From positions 1,860,001 through 1,924,000 of the forward strand of contig NZ_CP115784.1 in assembly GCF_027913215.1 (NCBI RefSeq): a DNA stretch of 64,000 bases. The letters are read 5' to 3'. The stretch comes from Paracoccus aerodenitrificans (GTDB lineage Bacteria > Pseudomonadota > Alphaproteobacteria > Rhodobacterales > Rhodobacteraceae). A model generated the notes under the pieces. The model searched no databases, was not told the origin of the DNA, and was given only the letters and a program-made list of their open reading frames with translations. Positions within the stretch are counted from its first letter, which is position 1, and each line of letters begins with the position of its first letter. A program made the position numbers and the translations under genes. Of this stretch, positions 42,339 to 50,027 are shown piece by piece.

Positions 42339-42365
42339 AATATGCCCGCAATGATCGGGCATATT
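42339..42365. terminator. Perfect 10-bp hairpin between GNAT and AKR genes
   Basis: AATATGCCCG (42339-42348) and its complement (42356-42365) flank a 7-nt loop. A second, 6-bp hairpin (GCCGGG/CCCGGC) lies nearby at 42366-42386. They follow the GNAT gene on the minus strand, 45 nt past its stop, with no long T tract. They could terminate GNAT transcription or form a regulatory hairpin before the AKR gene. Confidence 0.5.
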
Positions 42366-42410
42366 GGCCGGGACACATGCCCCGGCGACAAAAAAACGGG
42401 AAAATGCGGA

Positions 42411-42971
42411 TCAGCGACCCATCCGGCGCAGATAGGTCCATGTCGGTACGCGCCCGTTGCGGGCCACCGACCAGCTTTCGGCATCACCGAGATAGGCGAA
42501 ACCGCTATTGGTCAACACCCGCGCCGAGCCGGGATTATCCTGAAACACCTCGGCGAACAGGGTCCGCGAATCATGCGGGTTTTCTTCGATCAGCGCCGCG
42601 ACGGCCTCACTGGCGAAGCCGGTATTCCAGAAACCGGCACCGACCCAGAAGCCGAGCTCTGACTGATCGTCCTCCATTCTGGTCAGCGAGACCACGCCCA
42701 ACACCTCGCCCAACCCTCTGGCCGAACCGTCAATGGCCCAGACATCCTCAGAACGCCCGGGCTCCATCGCACGCGCAACAAAGGTTTCGGCAGCACCCGG
42801 AGGGAGCGGATGAGGAATGGCGCGTGTCCCCTCGGCGACACGGCGATCAGAGGTGTAATGCGTGATCAGCCCGACATCCGAGCGCCGCAGCGGGCGCAGG
42901 ACCAGCCGTTCACTGGCAATCACCGGCTGTTCCCTGATCAGTTCTGTCGCGGCCTCAACGAGTGCGTTCAT
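42411..42971 (-). CDS. GNAT N-acetyltransferase (RimJ/RimL type)
   Basis: A 186-residue acetyltransferase with ERLVLRPLRRSDVGLI at the start, WAIDGSARGLGEVLGVV, ELGFWVGAGFWNTGFASEAV (the acetyl-CoA loop region) and the ARVLTNSGFAYLG motif near the end. The family acetylates ribosomal proteins or small amines; the target is not evident. Confidence 0.9.
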   Translation of the reverse strand: MNALVEAATELIREQPVIASERLVLRPLRRSDVGLITHYTSDRRVAEGTRAIPHPLPPGAAETFVARAMEPGRSEDVWAIDGSARGLGEVLGVVSLTRMEDDQSELGFWVGAGFWNTGFASEAVAALIEENPHDSRTLFAEVFQDNPGSARVLTNSGFAYLGDAESWSVARNGRVPTWTYLRRMGR

Positions 42972-43000
42972 AAATTCTCCTCCGTCGGGCAGAACCCGCC

Positions 43001-43037
43001 CAAAAACAAAAGGGGGACCGGCTGTGCCGATCCCCCT
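43001..43037 (-). terminator. Intrinsic terminator of the rplU-rpmA operon
   Basis: On the minus strand a 12-bp stem with one G-T pair (arms 43011-43022 and 43026-43037, loop of three) is followed by TTTTGTTTTT. It lies 24 nt past the rpmA stop. Confidence 0.9.
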
Positions 43038-43061
43038 GTATGATGCCGGGTTTTTATCGGC

Positions 43062-43334
43062 TTATTCTGCAGCCTCTGCGTTGGCAGGCATAACATTAAT
43101 ATAAGTGCGACCTTTGAGACCCTTTTTAAAGGTCACTTCGCCATCGGTAAGGGCAAAAATCGTGTGATCACGGCCCATGCCGACATTGACGCCCGGCCAC
43201 CACTTGGTGCCGCGCTGACGCACAATGATGTTTCCTGCGATGGCGCTTTGACCGCCATACAGCTTGACGCCAAGGCGGCGACCGGCTGAGTCGCGGCCGT
43301 TCCGGGACGAACCGCCTGCTTTTTTATGTGCCAT
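43062..43334 (-). CDS. rpmA: 50S ribosomal protein L27
   Basis: A 90-residue ribosomal protein with the canonical start [20 protein letters not shown], then [17 protein letters not shown] and the end [14 protein letters not shown]. Its first codon is 4 nt after the rplU stop. The N-terminal tail reaches the peptidyl-transferase centre. The strong terminator at 43001-43037 ends the operon. Confidence 0.98.
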   Translation of the reverse strand: MAHKKAGGSSRNGRDSAGRRLGVKLYGGQSAIAGNIIVRQRGTKWWPGVNVGMGRDHTIFALTDGEVTFKKGLKGRTYINVMPANAEAAE

Positions 43335-43338
43335 GGTT

Positions 43339-44067
43339 TCAGTCCTTCTTGCCTTTGGCCAGTTCCTTGGCCTGCTTGATCCATTCGTCGCGCTCAATCC
43401 GACCGTGGAAGGCCAGTTGATCGTCCATGTACTCGATCTCTGCCTTCTTCCACTCGGCAATCTGGTCGAAATGGTAAACGCCGTTTTCGTGCAGCAGTTC
43501 TTCCAGTTTCGGACCAACACCCGAGATTTCCTTCAGATCGTCCGGGCCGCCATCGCGGGCCGCGGTCAGAAGGTTGGACGGGCGGGTGCCGACGGTTTTC
43601 GGAGCCTCATCAGCAGCGGCATCTGCCTTCTTCGCGCCATCGTTCTTGGCGTCATTCTTGGCGGGCTTCGCGGCTTTTTTCGCTGCGGGCTTTTCTTCCG
43701 CGACATAGGACGCGCCTGCGGTGCGGGCACCGATGGCTTCCTTGACGCCGGATTTATCACCGCCTTTTTCCAGAACATCGGTGACGCGCAGCAGGGTCAG
43801 TTGCTGGCGATGACCACGAGTCCGCTGAGAGCTGTGCTTGCGGCGGCGCTTGACATAGGTGATCACCTTGTCAGCCTTGATCTGGTCGATTACCTCGGCC
43901 TGAACGGCGGCACCTTCCACCAGCGGCGACCCAACAGTCGAGCCGACCATCAGAACTTCGTTGAACTGCACGGTGTCACCGGCATTGGCTGCCAGTTTTT
44001 CAACGCGCAGCACATCACCCGCCTGAACGCGGTATTGTTTGCCGCCCGTCTTGAGAACTGCGAACAT
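43339..44067 (-). CDS. rplU: 50S ribosomal protein L21 with C-terminal helix-hairpin-helix extension
   Basis: The 242-residue product is more than twice the usual length of L21 (about 103). Residues 1-103 are standard L21 ([14 protein letters not shown] to [14 protein letters not shown]). Residues 104-170 form an Ala/Lys/Asp-rich linker ([17 protein letters not shown]). The last 55 residues begin [17 protein letters not shown] and end [15 protein letters not shown], a helix-hairpin-helix unit like that on alphaproteobacterial NuoE. I start at ATG 44067 with AAGGAAGA upstream. A structured leader and strong promoter lie upstream. Confidence 0.95.
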   Translation of the reverse strand: MFAVLKTGGKQYRVQAGDVLRVEKLAANAGDTVQFNEVLMVGSTVGSPLVEGAAVQAEVIDQIKADKVITYVKRRRKHSSQRTRGHRQQLTLLRVTDVLEKGGDKSGVKEAIGARTAGASYVAEEKPAAKKAAKPAKNDAKNDGAKKADAAADEAPKTVGTRPSNLLTAARDGGPDDLKEISGVGPKLEELLHENGVYHFDQIAEWKKAEIEYMDDQLAFHGRIERDEWIKQAKELAKGKKD

Positions 44068-44103
44068 CGCTTTGTCTTCCTTCGTATCCCGCATCCTGCG
44101 GCC

Positions 44104-44168
44104 CCCAGCATCTGCTGGTGTTCCGGGGCAAATCCCCGCCTTCGGACAGCGCACCCGCCTGCCGGGTG
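44104..44168 (-). promoter_or_regulatory. Three-hairpin leader before rplU
   Basis: Three consecutive stems in the predicted 148-nt rplU leader: CACCCG/CGGGTG (44152-44168, loop 5), CGGGG/CCCCG (44124-44138, loop 5) and CCAGC/GCTGG (44105-44118, loop 4). Their spacing suggests a folded 5' leader, perhaps a site for autoregulation by L21, though it does not match any leader I can name. Confidence 0.4.
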
Positions 44169-44221
44169 ATGGTTGAAAAATAACGTACCGGCCAAAGAGC
44201 ATCAGCCTGGCCGGTCGCGGG

Positions 44222-44250
44222 TATATGAAGGATTCGGCGGTGGAAGTCAA
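44222..44250 (-). promoter_or_regulatory. rplU promoter
   Basis: Minus strand CTTGACT with TTGACT at 44245-44250, a 17-nt spacer and CATATA at 44222-44227. This is the same layout as the rnpB promoter. The 302-nt divergent gap 44068-44369 contains this promoter, the rplU leader and the tkt promoter, and no gene. Confidence 0.65.
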
Positions 44251-44311
44251 GCGAAAGCCCGCATTTCAGGCCGCTGCCGGCCGAATCAGGGTCCTCCCCC
44301 GGCAGCGCGAC

Positions 44312-44339
44312 TTGAAACCGGGCCTGCACCTGCTATCAG
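44312..44339 (+). promoter_or_regulatory. Candidate tkt promoter
   Basis: TTGAAA (44312-44317), 16-nt spacer, TATCAG (44334-44339); start point expected near 44346, about 24 nt before the ATG at 44370, which has AAAGGA upstream. Confidence 0.5.
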
Positions 44340-44369
44340 GGGCGCAAGCCCGTATCAAAGGATATCCGC

Positions 44370-46394
44370 ATGGAACTGGACCTCGACGCCCGCCGCAAAT
44401 CCGATCCCGAGCACTGGAATCTCGCCACCTCTATCCGGGTCCTGGCGATGGATGCGGTGCAGGCCGCCAATTCCGGGCATCCCGGCATGCCGATGGGCAT
44501 GGCCGATGTCGCGACGGTCCTGTTCGGGAAACATCTGAAATTCGACGCCTCGGCACCGAACTGGTTCGACCGCGACCGGTTTATCCTGTCCGCGGGCCAC
44601 GGCTCGATGCTGCTTTACGCGCTGCTCTATCTGACCGGCTATGAGGATATGACGATCGAGCAGATCAAGAATTTCCGCCAATGGGGCGCGATCACCGCCG
44701 GTCATCCCGAATACGGGCATGCTGACGGGATCGAGACGACGACAGGGCCTCTGGGTCAGGGCATCGCCAATTCGGTCGGCTTCGCCATCGCGGAAGAAGC
44801 GATGCGGGCCGAATTCGGGGACAAGCTCTGCGATCACCGCACCTGGGTCATCGCAGGCGATGGCTGTCTGATGGAGGGGATCAGCCAGGAGGCCATCGCC
44901 CTTGCCGGAGCGCAGCAACTGGGCCGGCTGATCGTGCTGTGGGACAATAACAACATCACCATCGACGGCCGCGTCTCGCTTTCCGACAAGACCAATCAGC
45001 GCGAACGGTTCGAGGCATCCGGCTGGCGCGTCCTGTCCTGCGACGGCCACAATACCGATGATATCGACCGCGCATTGACCGAAGCCGCGCAATCCGATGG
45101 CCGCCCGACCCTTGTCGATTGCAAGACGATCATCGGATATGGCTCGGCCAAGAAACAGGACACGGCAGGCGCACATGGCTCGCCGCTTGGCGACGAGGAA
45201 ATCGCCGCGACCCGCCGCGCCTATGGCTGGGACAGCCCGGAATTCGTCATTCCTGAGGAAATCCTCTCGGAATGGCGCAAAATCGGCAGCAGGGGCGCTG
45301 CCGAGCGCGAAGCATGGCAGAAACGCGTCGATGCGCTGCCCGCTGAAGAGCGCGACGAATTCGCCCGCCGCATTTCGAACGAGGTCAGCAGCAGGCTGGC
45401 TCCGGCGATCAATGCGCTGAAGGATCAGGCGCTTGAGGGGCAGCACAAAGTGGCGACCCGCAAAGCGTCCGAGATGGTGCTGGAAGTCATCAACCCCGCC
45501 CTGCCCGAAATGTTCGGCGGCTCGGCCGACCTGACCGGCTCGAACAACACCAAAACCTCGGATCTGGGCGTGTTCGACGTGCAGAACCGCGCCGGGCGCT
45601 ATATCCATTACGGCATCCGCGAGCATGGCATGGCCGCCGCAATGAACGGGATTTTCCTGCATGGCGGCTTCCGGCCCTATGGCGGGACGTTCATGACCTT
45701 CACCGATTACGCCCGCGGCTCGATGCGGCTGTCGGCGTTGATGGGGATCGGGACGATCTACGTGATGACCCACGATTCCATCGGTCTCGGCGAGGATGGC
45801 CCGACTCACCAGCCGGTCGAGCATCTGGCCATTTGCCGCGCCACGCCGAATACGCTGATGCTGCGTCCCTGCGATCTGATCGAGACCGCCGAGGCGTGGG
45901 AAATCGCGCTTGAAACCACCGATGCACCCTCTGTCATGGCGCTGTCACGGCAGAACCTGCCGCTTCTGCGTCAGGAAACCGGCGAGAACCTGTCGGCAAA
46001 AGGTGCCTATGTGATGCGTGAGGCCTCTGCCGCGGCGAAGGTGATCCTGATGGCCTCGGGATCCGAGGTCGAAATCGCTGTCAAAGCGCAGAAAACGCTG
46101 GAAGCCGCCGGTATCCCGACCCGTGTCGTCTCGGTCCCCTGCATGGAGCTGTTCCGCGAACAGGACGCCGAATACCGCGAGAAAGTGCTGCCGGGCGGCA
46201 CGGTCCGCGTCGCCGTCGAGGCGGGTGTGCGTCAAGGCTGGGACTGGCTGCTGATGGGCGAACGGGGCAGCGATGCGACCTCGGGCTTTGTCGGAATGGA
46301 CGGGTTCGGTGCCTCGGCACCGGCGCCGAAGCTCTATGAAGAGTTCGGCATCACCCCCGCCGCAGTGGCCGATACGGCCAAGGCGCTGCTGTAA
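44370..46394 (+). CDS. tkt: Transketolase
   Basis: ThDP enzyme that moves two-carbon units between sugar phosphates in the pentose-phosphate and Calvin pathways. The 674-residue protein has N-terminal [16 protein letters not shown], the ThDP motif [21 protein letters not shown] ending in DNN, the middle-domain [16 protein letters not shown] and the C-terminal domain with [10 protein letters not shown]. It starts 302 nt from the divergent rplU. No Calvin-cycle genes lie nearby, so the housekeeping pentose-phosphate role is likeliest. Confidence 0.97.
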   Translation: MELDLDARRKSDPEHWNLATSIRVLAMDAVQAANSGHPGMPMGMADVATVLFGKHLKFDASAPNWFDRDRFILSAGHGSMLLYALLYLTGYEDMTIEQIKNFRQWGAITAGHPEYGHADGIETTTGPLGQGIANSVGFAIAEEAMRAEFGDKLCDHRTWVIAGDGCLMEGISQEAIALAGAQQLGRLIVLWDNNNITIDGRVSLSDKTNQRERFEASGWRVLSCDGHNTDDIDRALTEAAQSDGRPTLVDCKTIIGYGSAKKQDTAGAHGSPLGDEEIAATRRAYGWDSPEFVIPEEILSEWRKIGSRGAAEREAWQKRVDALPAEERDEFARRISNEVSSRLAPAINALKDQALEGQHKVATRKASEMVLEVINPALPEMFGGSADLTGSNNTKTSDLGVFDVQNRAGRYIHYGIREHGMAAAMNGIFLHGGFRPYGGTFMTFTDYARGSMRLSALMGIGTIYVMTHDSIGLGEDGPTHQPVEHLAICRATPNTLMLRPCDLIETAEAWEIALETTDAPSVMALSRQNLPLLRQETGENLSAKGAYVMREASAAAKVILMASGSEVEIAVKAQKTLEAAGIPTRVVSVPCMELFREQDAEYREKVLPGGTVRVAVEAGVRQGWDWLLMGERGSDATSGFVGMDGFGASAPAPKLYEEFGITPAAVADTAKALL

Positions 46395-46429
46395 GTGGCG
46401 GCAAAGGTCGCATCATCCTCAAGGAATGG

Positions 46430-46456
46430 AATGCAGCGGATTGATTTCGCTGCATT
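46430..46456 (+). terminator. Perfect 9-bp hairpin between tkt and the EamA gene
   Basis: AATGCAGCG (46430-46438) and its complement (46448-46456) enclose a 9-nt loop. It lies 36 nt after the tkt stop and ends 6 nt before the next ATG (46463), so it could end tkt transcripts or hide the ribosome site of the transporter gene. No T tract follows. Confidence 0.5.
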
Positions 46457-46462
46457 GTCCTG

Positions 46463-47395
46463 ATGGCTTTACGACCTCTGCCCCGCGCCTTTGCGCTGTT
46501 CGGACGCGAGCGGGACGGTACGCGTCATGTCCCGGGATCGGATCAGACGCGGGGCATCCTGATCCTGTGCTCAGCGATTTTCCTGTTCACACTGATGGAC
46601 GCGACGGCCAAATATCTGGGCCAGTATTACAGCCCCGCACAGGTGGTCTGGGCCCGCTTCATGGGCAATCTGGCGGTCGTGCTGATCGTATTCCGCGCCC
46701 GGTTCTTTCCCCTTCTGCGATCACATCGCCCGATATTCCAGTTCTGGAGGGCGATGACGCAGCTTGCCTCGGTCTCGTTGTTTTTCACCTCGCTGAAATA
46801 TATTGGCATCGCCGAGGCAACCGCGATCATGGATATGAACCCGGTGCTGATCACACTGGGCGGGGCGCTGTTTCTGGGCGAGAAGATCGGCTGGCGCAGG
46901 ATATTGGGCATTGCTGCAGCAATGATCGGGGCGCTGATCATCATTCGCCCCGGCATGGGCGTGTTCCATCCGGCGGCGCTGCTGCCGCTGATCGGCGCAT
47001 TCACCTTCGCGGCAGGCGCATTGCTGACGCGCATGGTTCGCGCGGACCCGCTTGGCACCTCGCTGATCTGGTCGGTCATGGTCGGCGCAATCGCAAGCTC
47101 GGTCGTGGTGCCGTTTTTCTGGCAGCCGATCCAGATGCAGCATTTATGGGCATATGGGCTGATCGGCGTTTTCGGAGCCGCCTCGCAGGCGCTGCTGATC
47201 AAGGCGTTCTCGATTGCAGAAGCCGGAGCCATCGCGCCATTCGGCTATACAGGTGTGATCTGGGCCGGAGTCTGGGGCCTACTGTTCTGGGGCGTGCTGC
47301 CGGATATCTGGACGATTCTGGGCGCGGCCATCATCGTTGGCGCGGGCATCTATATCTGGTCACGGGAAAAACAGCTTGCCGGACAAACTGAATAG
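46463..47395 (+). CDS. EamA/DMT-family transporter
   Basis: A 310-residue protein with ten transmembrane helices formed by two EamA repeats. The first repeat includes FLFTLMDATAKYLGQYYSP and AEATAIMDMNPVLITLGGALFLGEK, the second IAPFGYTGVIWAGVWGLLFW. Members export amino acids or other metabolites; substrate unknown. A soluble N-terminal extension of about 30 residues precedes the first helix. The 3' end overlaps the acyltransferase gene. Confidence 0.9.
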   Translation: MALRPLPRAFALFGRERDGTRHVPGSDQTRGILILCSAIFLFTLMDATAKYLGQYYSPAQVVWARFMGNLAVVLIVFRARFFPLLRSHRPIFQFWRAMTQLASVSLFFTSLKYIGIAEATAIMDMNPVLITLGGALFLGEKIGWRRILGIAAAMIGALIIIRPGMGVFHPAALLPLIGAFTFAAGALLTRMVRADPLGTSLIWSVMVGAIASSVVVPFFWQPIQMQHLWAYGLIGVFGAASQALLIKAFSIAEAGAIAPFGYTGVIWAGVWGLLFWGVLPDIWTILGAAIIVGAGIYIWSREKQLAGQTE

Positions 47396-48287
47396 CGACG
47401 CACAAAGCAACGACGACCCGATCAGCTTTATCGACCGGGTCGCAAATGCTGCATTCCTCGCGGTGATGGGACTGGCAAGGATGCTGCCCTATCACCGGCG
47501 TATCCCGCTTGTCGGGTGGTTTTTCGCACATATGTTGGGGCCTGTTGCGGGCTGGACCGCCCGCGCCCGCGAAAACCTGTCTCTGGCCATGCCGGAGCTT
47601 TCAGCATCGGAGCGCAAGCGCATCGCACGCAGCGTTCTGGACAATGCCGGGCGGTCGATGGCCGAGATCTATTCGGGCGAGGAATTCGTCTCGCGCATCG
47701 CCGGGGCGGACCCGCTGACGGGACCCGGGCTGCAAGCCCTGCGCGAGGCGGGCGAACAGGACCGCCCAGTGATCCTCGCCTGTGCACATTTCGGCAATTA
47801 CGACGCGATGCGTGCTGCCTTATCCGCTCAGGGATGGCCGGTCGGGGCGCTGTATCGTCCGATGAACAATCCCGCCTTCAACGCGCATTACATCCCCGCC
47901 ATGCGCAGCATTGCCGAGCCGATCTTTCCGCGTGGCCGCTCGGGCTTTGCAGCAATGCTGAAATTTCTGCGCGGCGGCGGGATGCTGGCGCTCGGTTTCG
48001 ACCAGTTCGTCCATGATGGCACACCGCTGCGGTTTTTCGGCATGGATTCACGCACCGTTCTGACCCCGGCAGAGCTGGCGCTGCGCTATGATGCGCTTCT
48101 GCTACCCATTGCCGGGGTGCGCCAGCCCGACGGGCTGAGTTTCAGCGTCGAGGTTGGCGATCCGGTCGCGCATAGCGATCCTGAACAGATGATGCAGGCG
48201 CTGAATGACGATCTGGAACGGCGGATCCGCGCCAATCCCGGGCAATGGTTCTGGGTCCATCGCCGCTGGAAGAAGCGCGGGCGCTGA
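47376..48287 (+). CDS. LpxL/HtrB-type lysophospholipid (lipid A) acyltransferase
   Basis: A 303-residue inner-membrane acyltransferase. The catalytic HxxxxD motif is in ACAHFGNYDAM, with the upstream RENLSLAMPELSASERKRIA helix typical of lipid A acyltransferases and FFGMDSRTVLTPAELALRYDA toward the end. No ATG lies at the expected place; TTG 47376 is the best candidate, overlapping the transporter gene by 20 nt, and a more distal TTG at 47337 is also open. The acyl chain and acceptor cannot be told. The stop touches that of the opposing gene. Confidence 0.82.
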   Translation: MPDKLNSDAQSNDDPISFIDRVANAAFLAVMGLARMLPYHRRIPLVGWFFAHMLGPVAGWTARARENLSLAMPELSASERKRIARSVLDNAGRSMAEIYSGEEFVSRIAGADPLTGPGLQALREAGEQDRPVILACAHFGNYDAMRAALSAQGWPVGALYRPMNNPAFNAHYIPAMRSIAEPIFPRGRSGFAAMLKFLRGGGMLALGFDQFVHDGTPLRFFGMDSRTVLTPAELALRYDALLLPIAGVRQPDGLSFSVEVGDPVAHSDPEQMMQALNDDLERRIRANPGQWFWVHRRWKKRGR

Positions 48288-49904
48288 TCACTCGATCAGC
48301 ACCATCCCCTCCGGCCACCGCATCGAGGTTTCCAGCGTAATCTCTTGTTTTTCGCCGGAAACCAGAGGCATTTCCCAGACAAGAACACCACGTTTCCCAT
48401 CCGGCGCCACCTCGGTTGGATCAACCGAGGCGGTCCATTCAACCTTAAGATCCTCCTGCTCAGAGACAGGCACCTGGTCGGTCATCCGCAGCGTGTAATT
48501 CCGGTTCGTCAGGTTTTCAGCCGACAGAATGGCGGTCTCGGTCAGCGCGGAAGAACGTCGGATCAGGCCCCGGTCACCGCCCTGACGATCCGGCATGATG
48601 CGTTCCAGAACAATCCCGTCAATCGCACCGAAACCAAGCTTCATCTCATCCCCGGCGGCGGTCAGATCCAGTTGCCGCTGCCCCACCATCGCGCCATCGG
48701 AATAAAGCGTCGCCTGTCCGGGCAGGATCACCTCATCAAGGCTGTTTTCACTGTCCACGACCAGATAGGCGGTGCTGTCGCTCGACGGCACAGCCTCGGC
48801 GACGAGATCCAGCAACGGAAGCTGTTTCTGATCGAGATTCAGACGCAGCGAATCCACTCCGTCGCGCAGATTTACCGGGCTGTCGTAACGATAAACCGCC
48901 GTCGCCCCAAGAAACTCGGTCCGCGCGGCAGGCGCAGGCGCGGCTTCGGCCATCACAGCCGCGCCATCCTGCATCATCTCCATTCGCGCGCCGGGCAGGT
49001 CCGCGGCGAAGCTCTGCTCGGGATCGAAGATGCTGACGATCCACGGCGAAATCTCGGAAGGGGTTGCGCGTTGCGAGGGACGCGCGGTGGAGAGGGTCAG
49101 AGAGACATCCGACCAATCCTCTCCGGTTGCCTGACTGACCAGCACACCGCGCTGAAGGGTCAGCGTCTCGGCCTGAGTATCGAGCCGCAGATCATAGACC
49201 GGCGACCAGCTTGCCTGCGCTTCCGATGAGCTGATCCGGATCGTCGCCGGAGCGCCCTGCCCCTCGACCGCAATCACCAGAGCGGCTTCGGGCTGAGGCG
49301 GCTGACGCAATGCCGCAAGCCTCGCGCGGGCCTGTTCCAGCAACCGCGCCTCAGCCTCGCGCCCCTGTTCGGCTTCCTGCGCCCGTGTCTCGGCGTCGAT
49401 CGCATCGGTTCTCGCCTGCAGAATACGCGCGGAAACCGTATCCGCCAGGCTGCTGACATCACCCGATGAGGCCCCGTCCGAGGTCGCAAGCTCTTTGAGA
49501 AAATCGATCACATCGCGGGCGGTGGTCACTTCGGCACGGATCGCTTCGACCCGGGCATCGCGCTGCCGCAAACTGAATTCCAGACGATGCACCTCGGCCT
49601 GCGCAGCCTCGACAGCCTCCTGCTCGGGTGCGGTGTCGGGAAGGGCGCGGTCATGTTGCAGATTGACCGCGCCGATGACGGCATTCTCGGCGCTGATCCG
49701 CAGCCCGGCGGGTTGCGTGCCCGCAGGCAGGCCGGTGACGATCAACTCATGAGAGCCCGCTGGCAGATCAAGCCCGATCTCGCGCGTGACACTGGCCCCC
49801 TGCGGATAAAGCGTTGCGGCACGGACCGGGGCGGAAACCTCAAACCGCTCGGCGAAGGCGGGAGCCGCTGCCAGCAGCGCGGCGCTTGCAAGTAAATGAC
49901 GCAT
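48288..49904 (-). CDS. MuiA-like exported protein (DUF4140/DUF4139)
   Basis: A 538-residue periplasmic protein with a signal peptide (MRHLLASAALLAAAPAFA), an N-terminal DUF4140 beta domain (YPQGASVTREIGLDLPAG), a long coiled coil from about 90 to 200 (EAVEAAQAEVHRLEFSLRQ) and a DUF4139 C-terminal beta domain (WSPVYDLRLDTQAETLTLQ, ATGEDWSDVSLTLSTARPS). In the family, mucoidy inhibitor MuiA is the best-known name but the function is poorly defined. I start at ATG 49904 with AAGGAAG upstream. Confidence 0.88.
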   Translation of the reverse strand: MRHLLASAALLAAAPAFAERFEVSAPVRAATLYPQGASVTREIGLDLPAGSHELIVTGLPAGTQPAGLRISAENAVIGAVNLQHDRALPDTAPEQEAVEAAQAEVHRLEFSLRQRDARVEAIRAEVTTARDVIDFLKELATSDGASSGDVSSLADTVSARILQARTDAIDAETRAQEAEQGREAEARLLEQARARLAALRQPPQPEAALVIAVEGQGAPATIRISSSEAQASWSPVYDLRLDTQAETLTLQRGVLVSQATGEDWSDVSLTLSTARPSQRATPSEISPWIVSIFDPEQSFAADLPGARMEMMQDGAAVMAEAAPAPAARTEFLGATAVYRYDSPVNLRDGVDSLRLNLDQKQLPLLDLVAEAVPSSDSTAYLVVDSENSLDEVILPGQATLYSDGAMVGQRQLDLTAAGDEMKLGFGAIDGIVLERIMPDRQGGDRGLIRRSSALTETAILSAENLTNRNYTLRMTDQVPVSEQEDLKVEWTASVDPTEVAPDGKRGVLVWEMPLVSGEKQEITLETSMRWPEGMVLIE

Positions 49905-50027
49905 ATTCTTCCTTTCGACGACGGGAAGATCATGCGCCCCGATACCGGGCTGAAACAACACAACTTATCCTGCGGAACATAAAATCCGCGTGTCCCGGAT
50001 AGGCCGCGCTTGCGCCGCCCCGCCGGT

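Noticed and set aside
44355..45824. 489-codon minus-strand frame opposite tkt
   Set aside because: It mirrors a GC-rich coding gene with clear transketolase motifs; the antisense frame has no recognisable motif and reflects codon bias.
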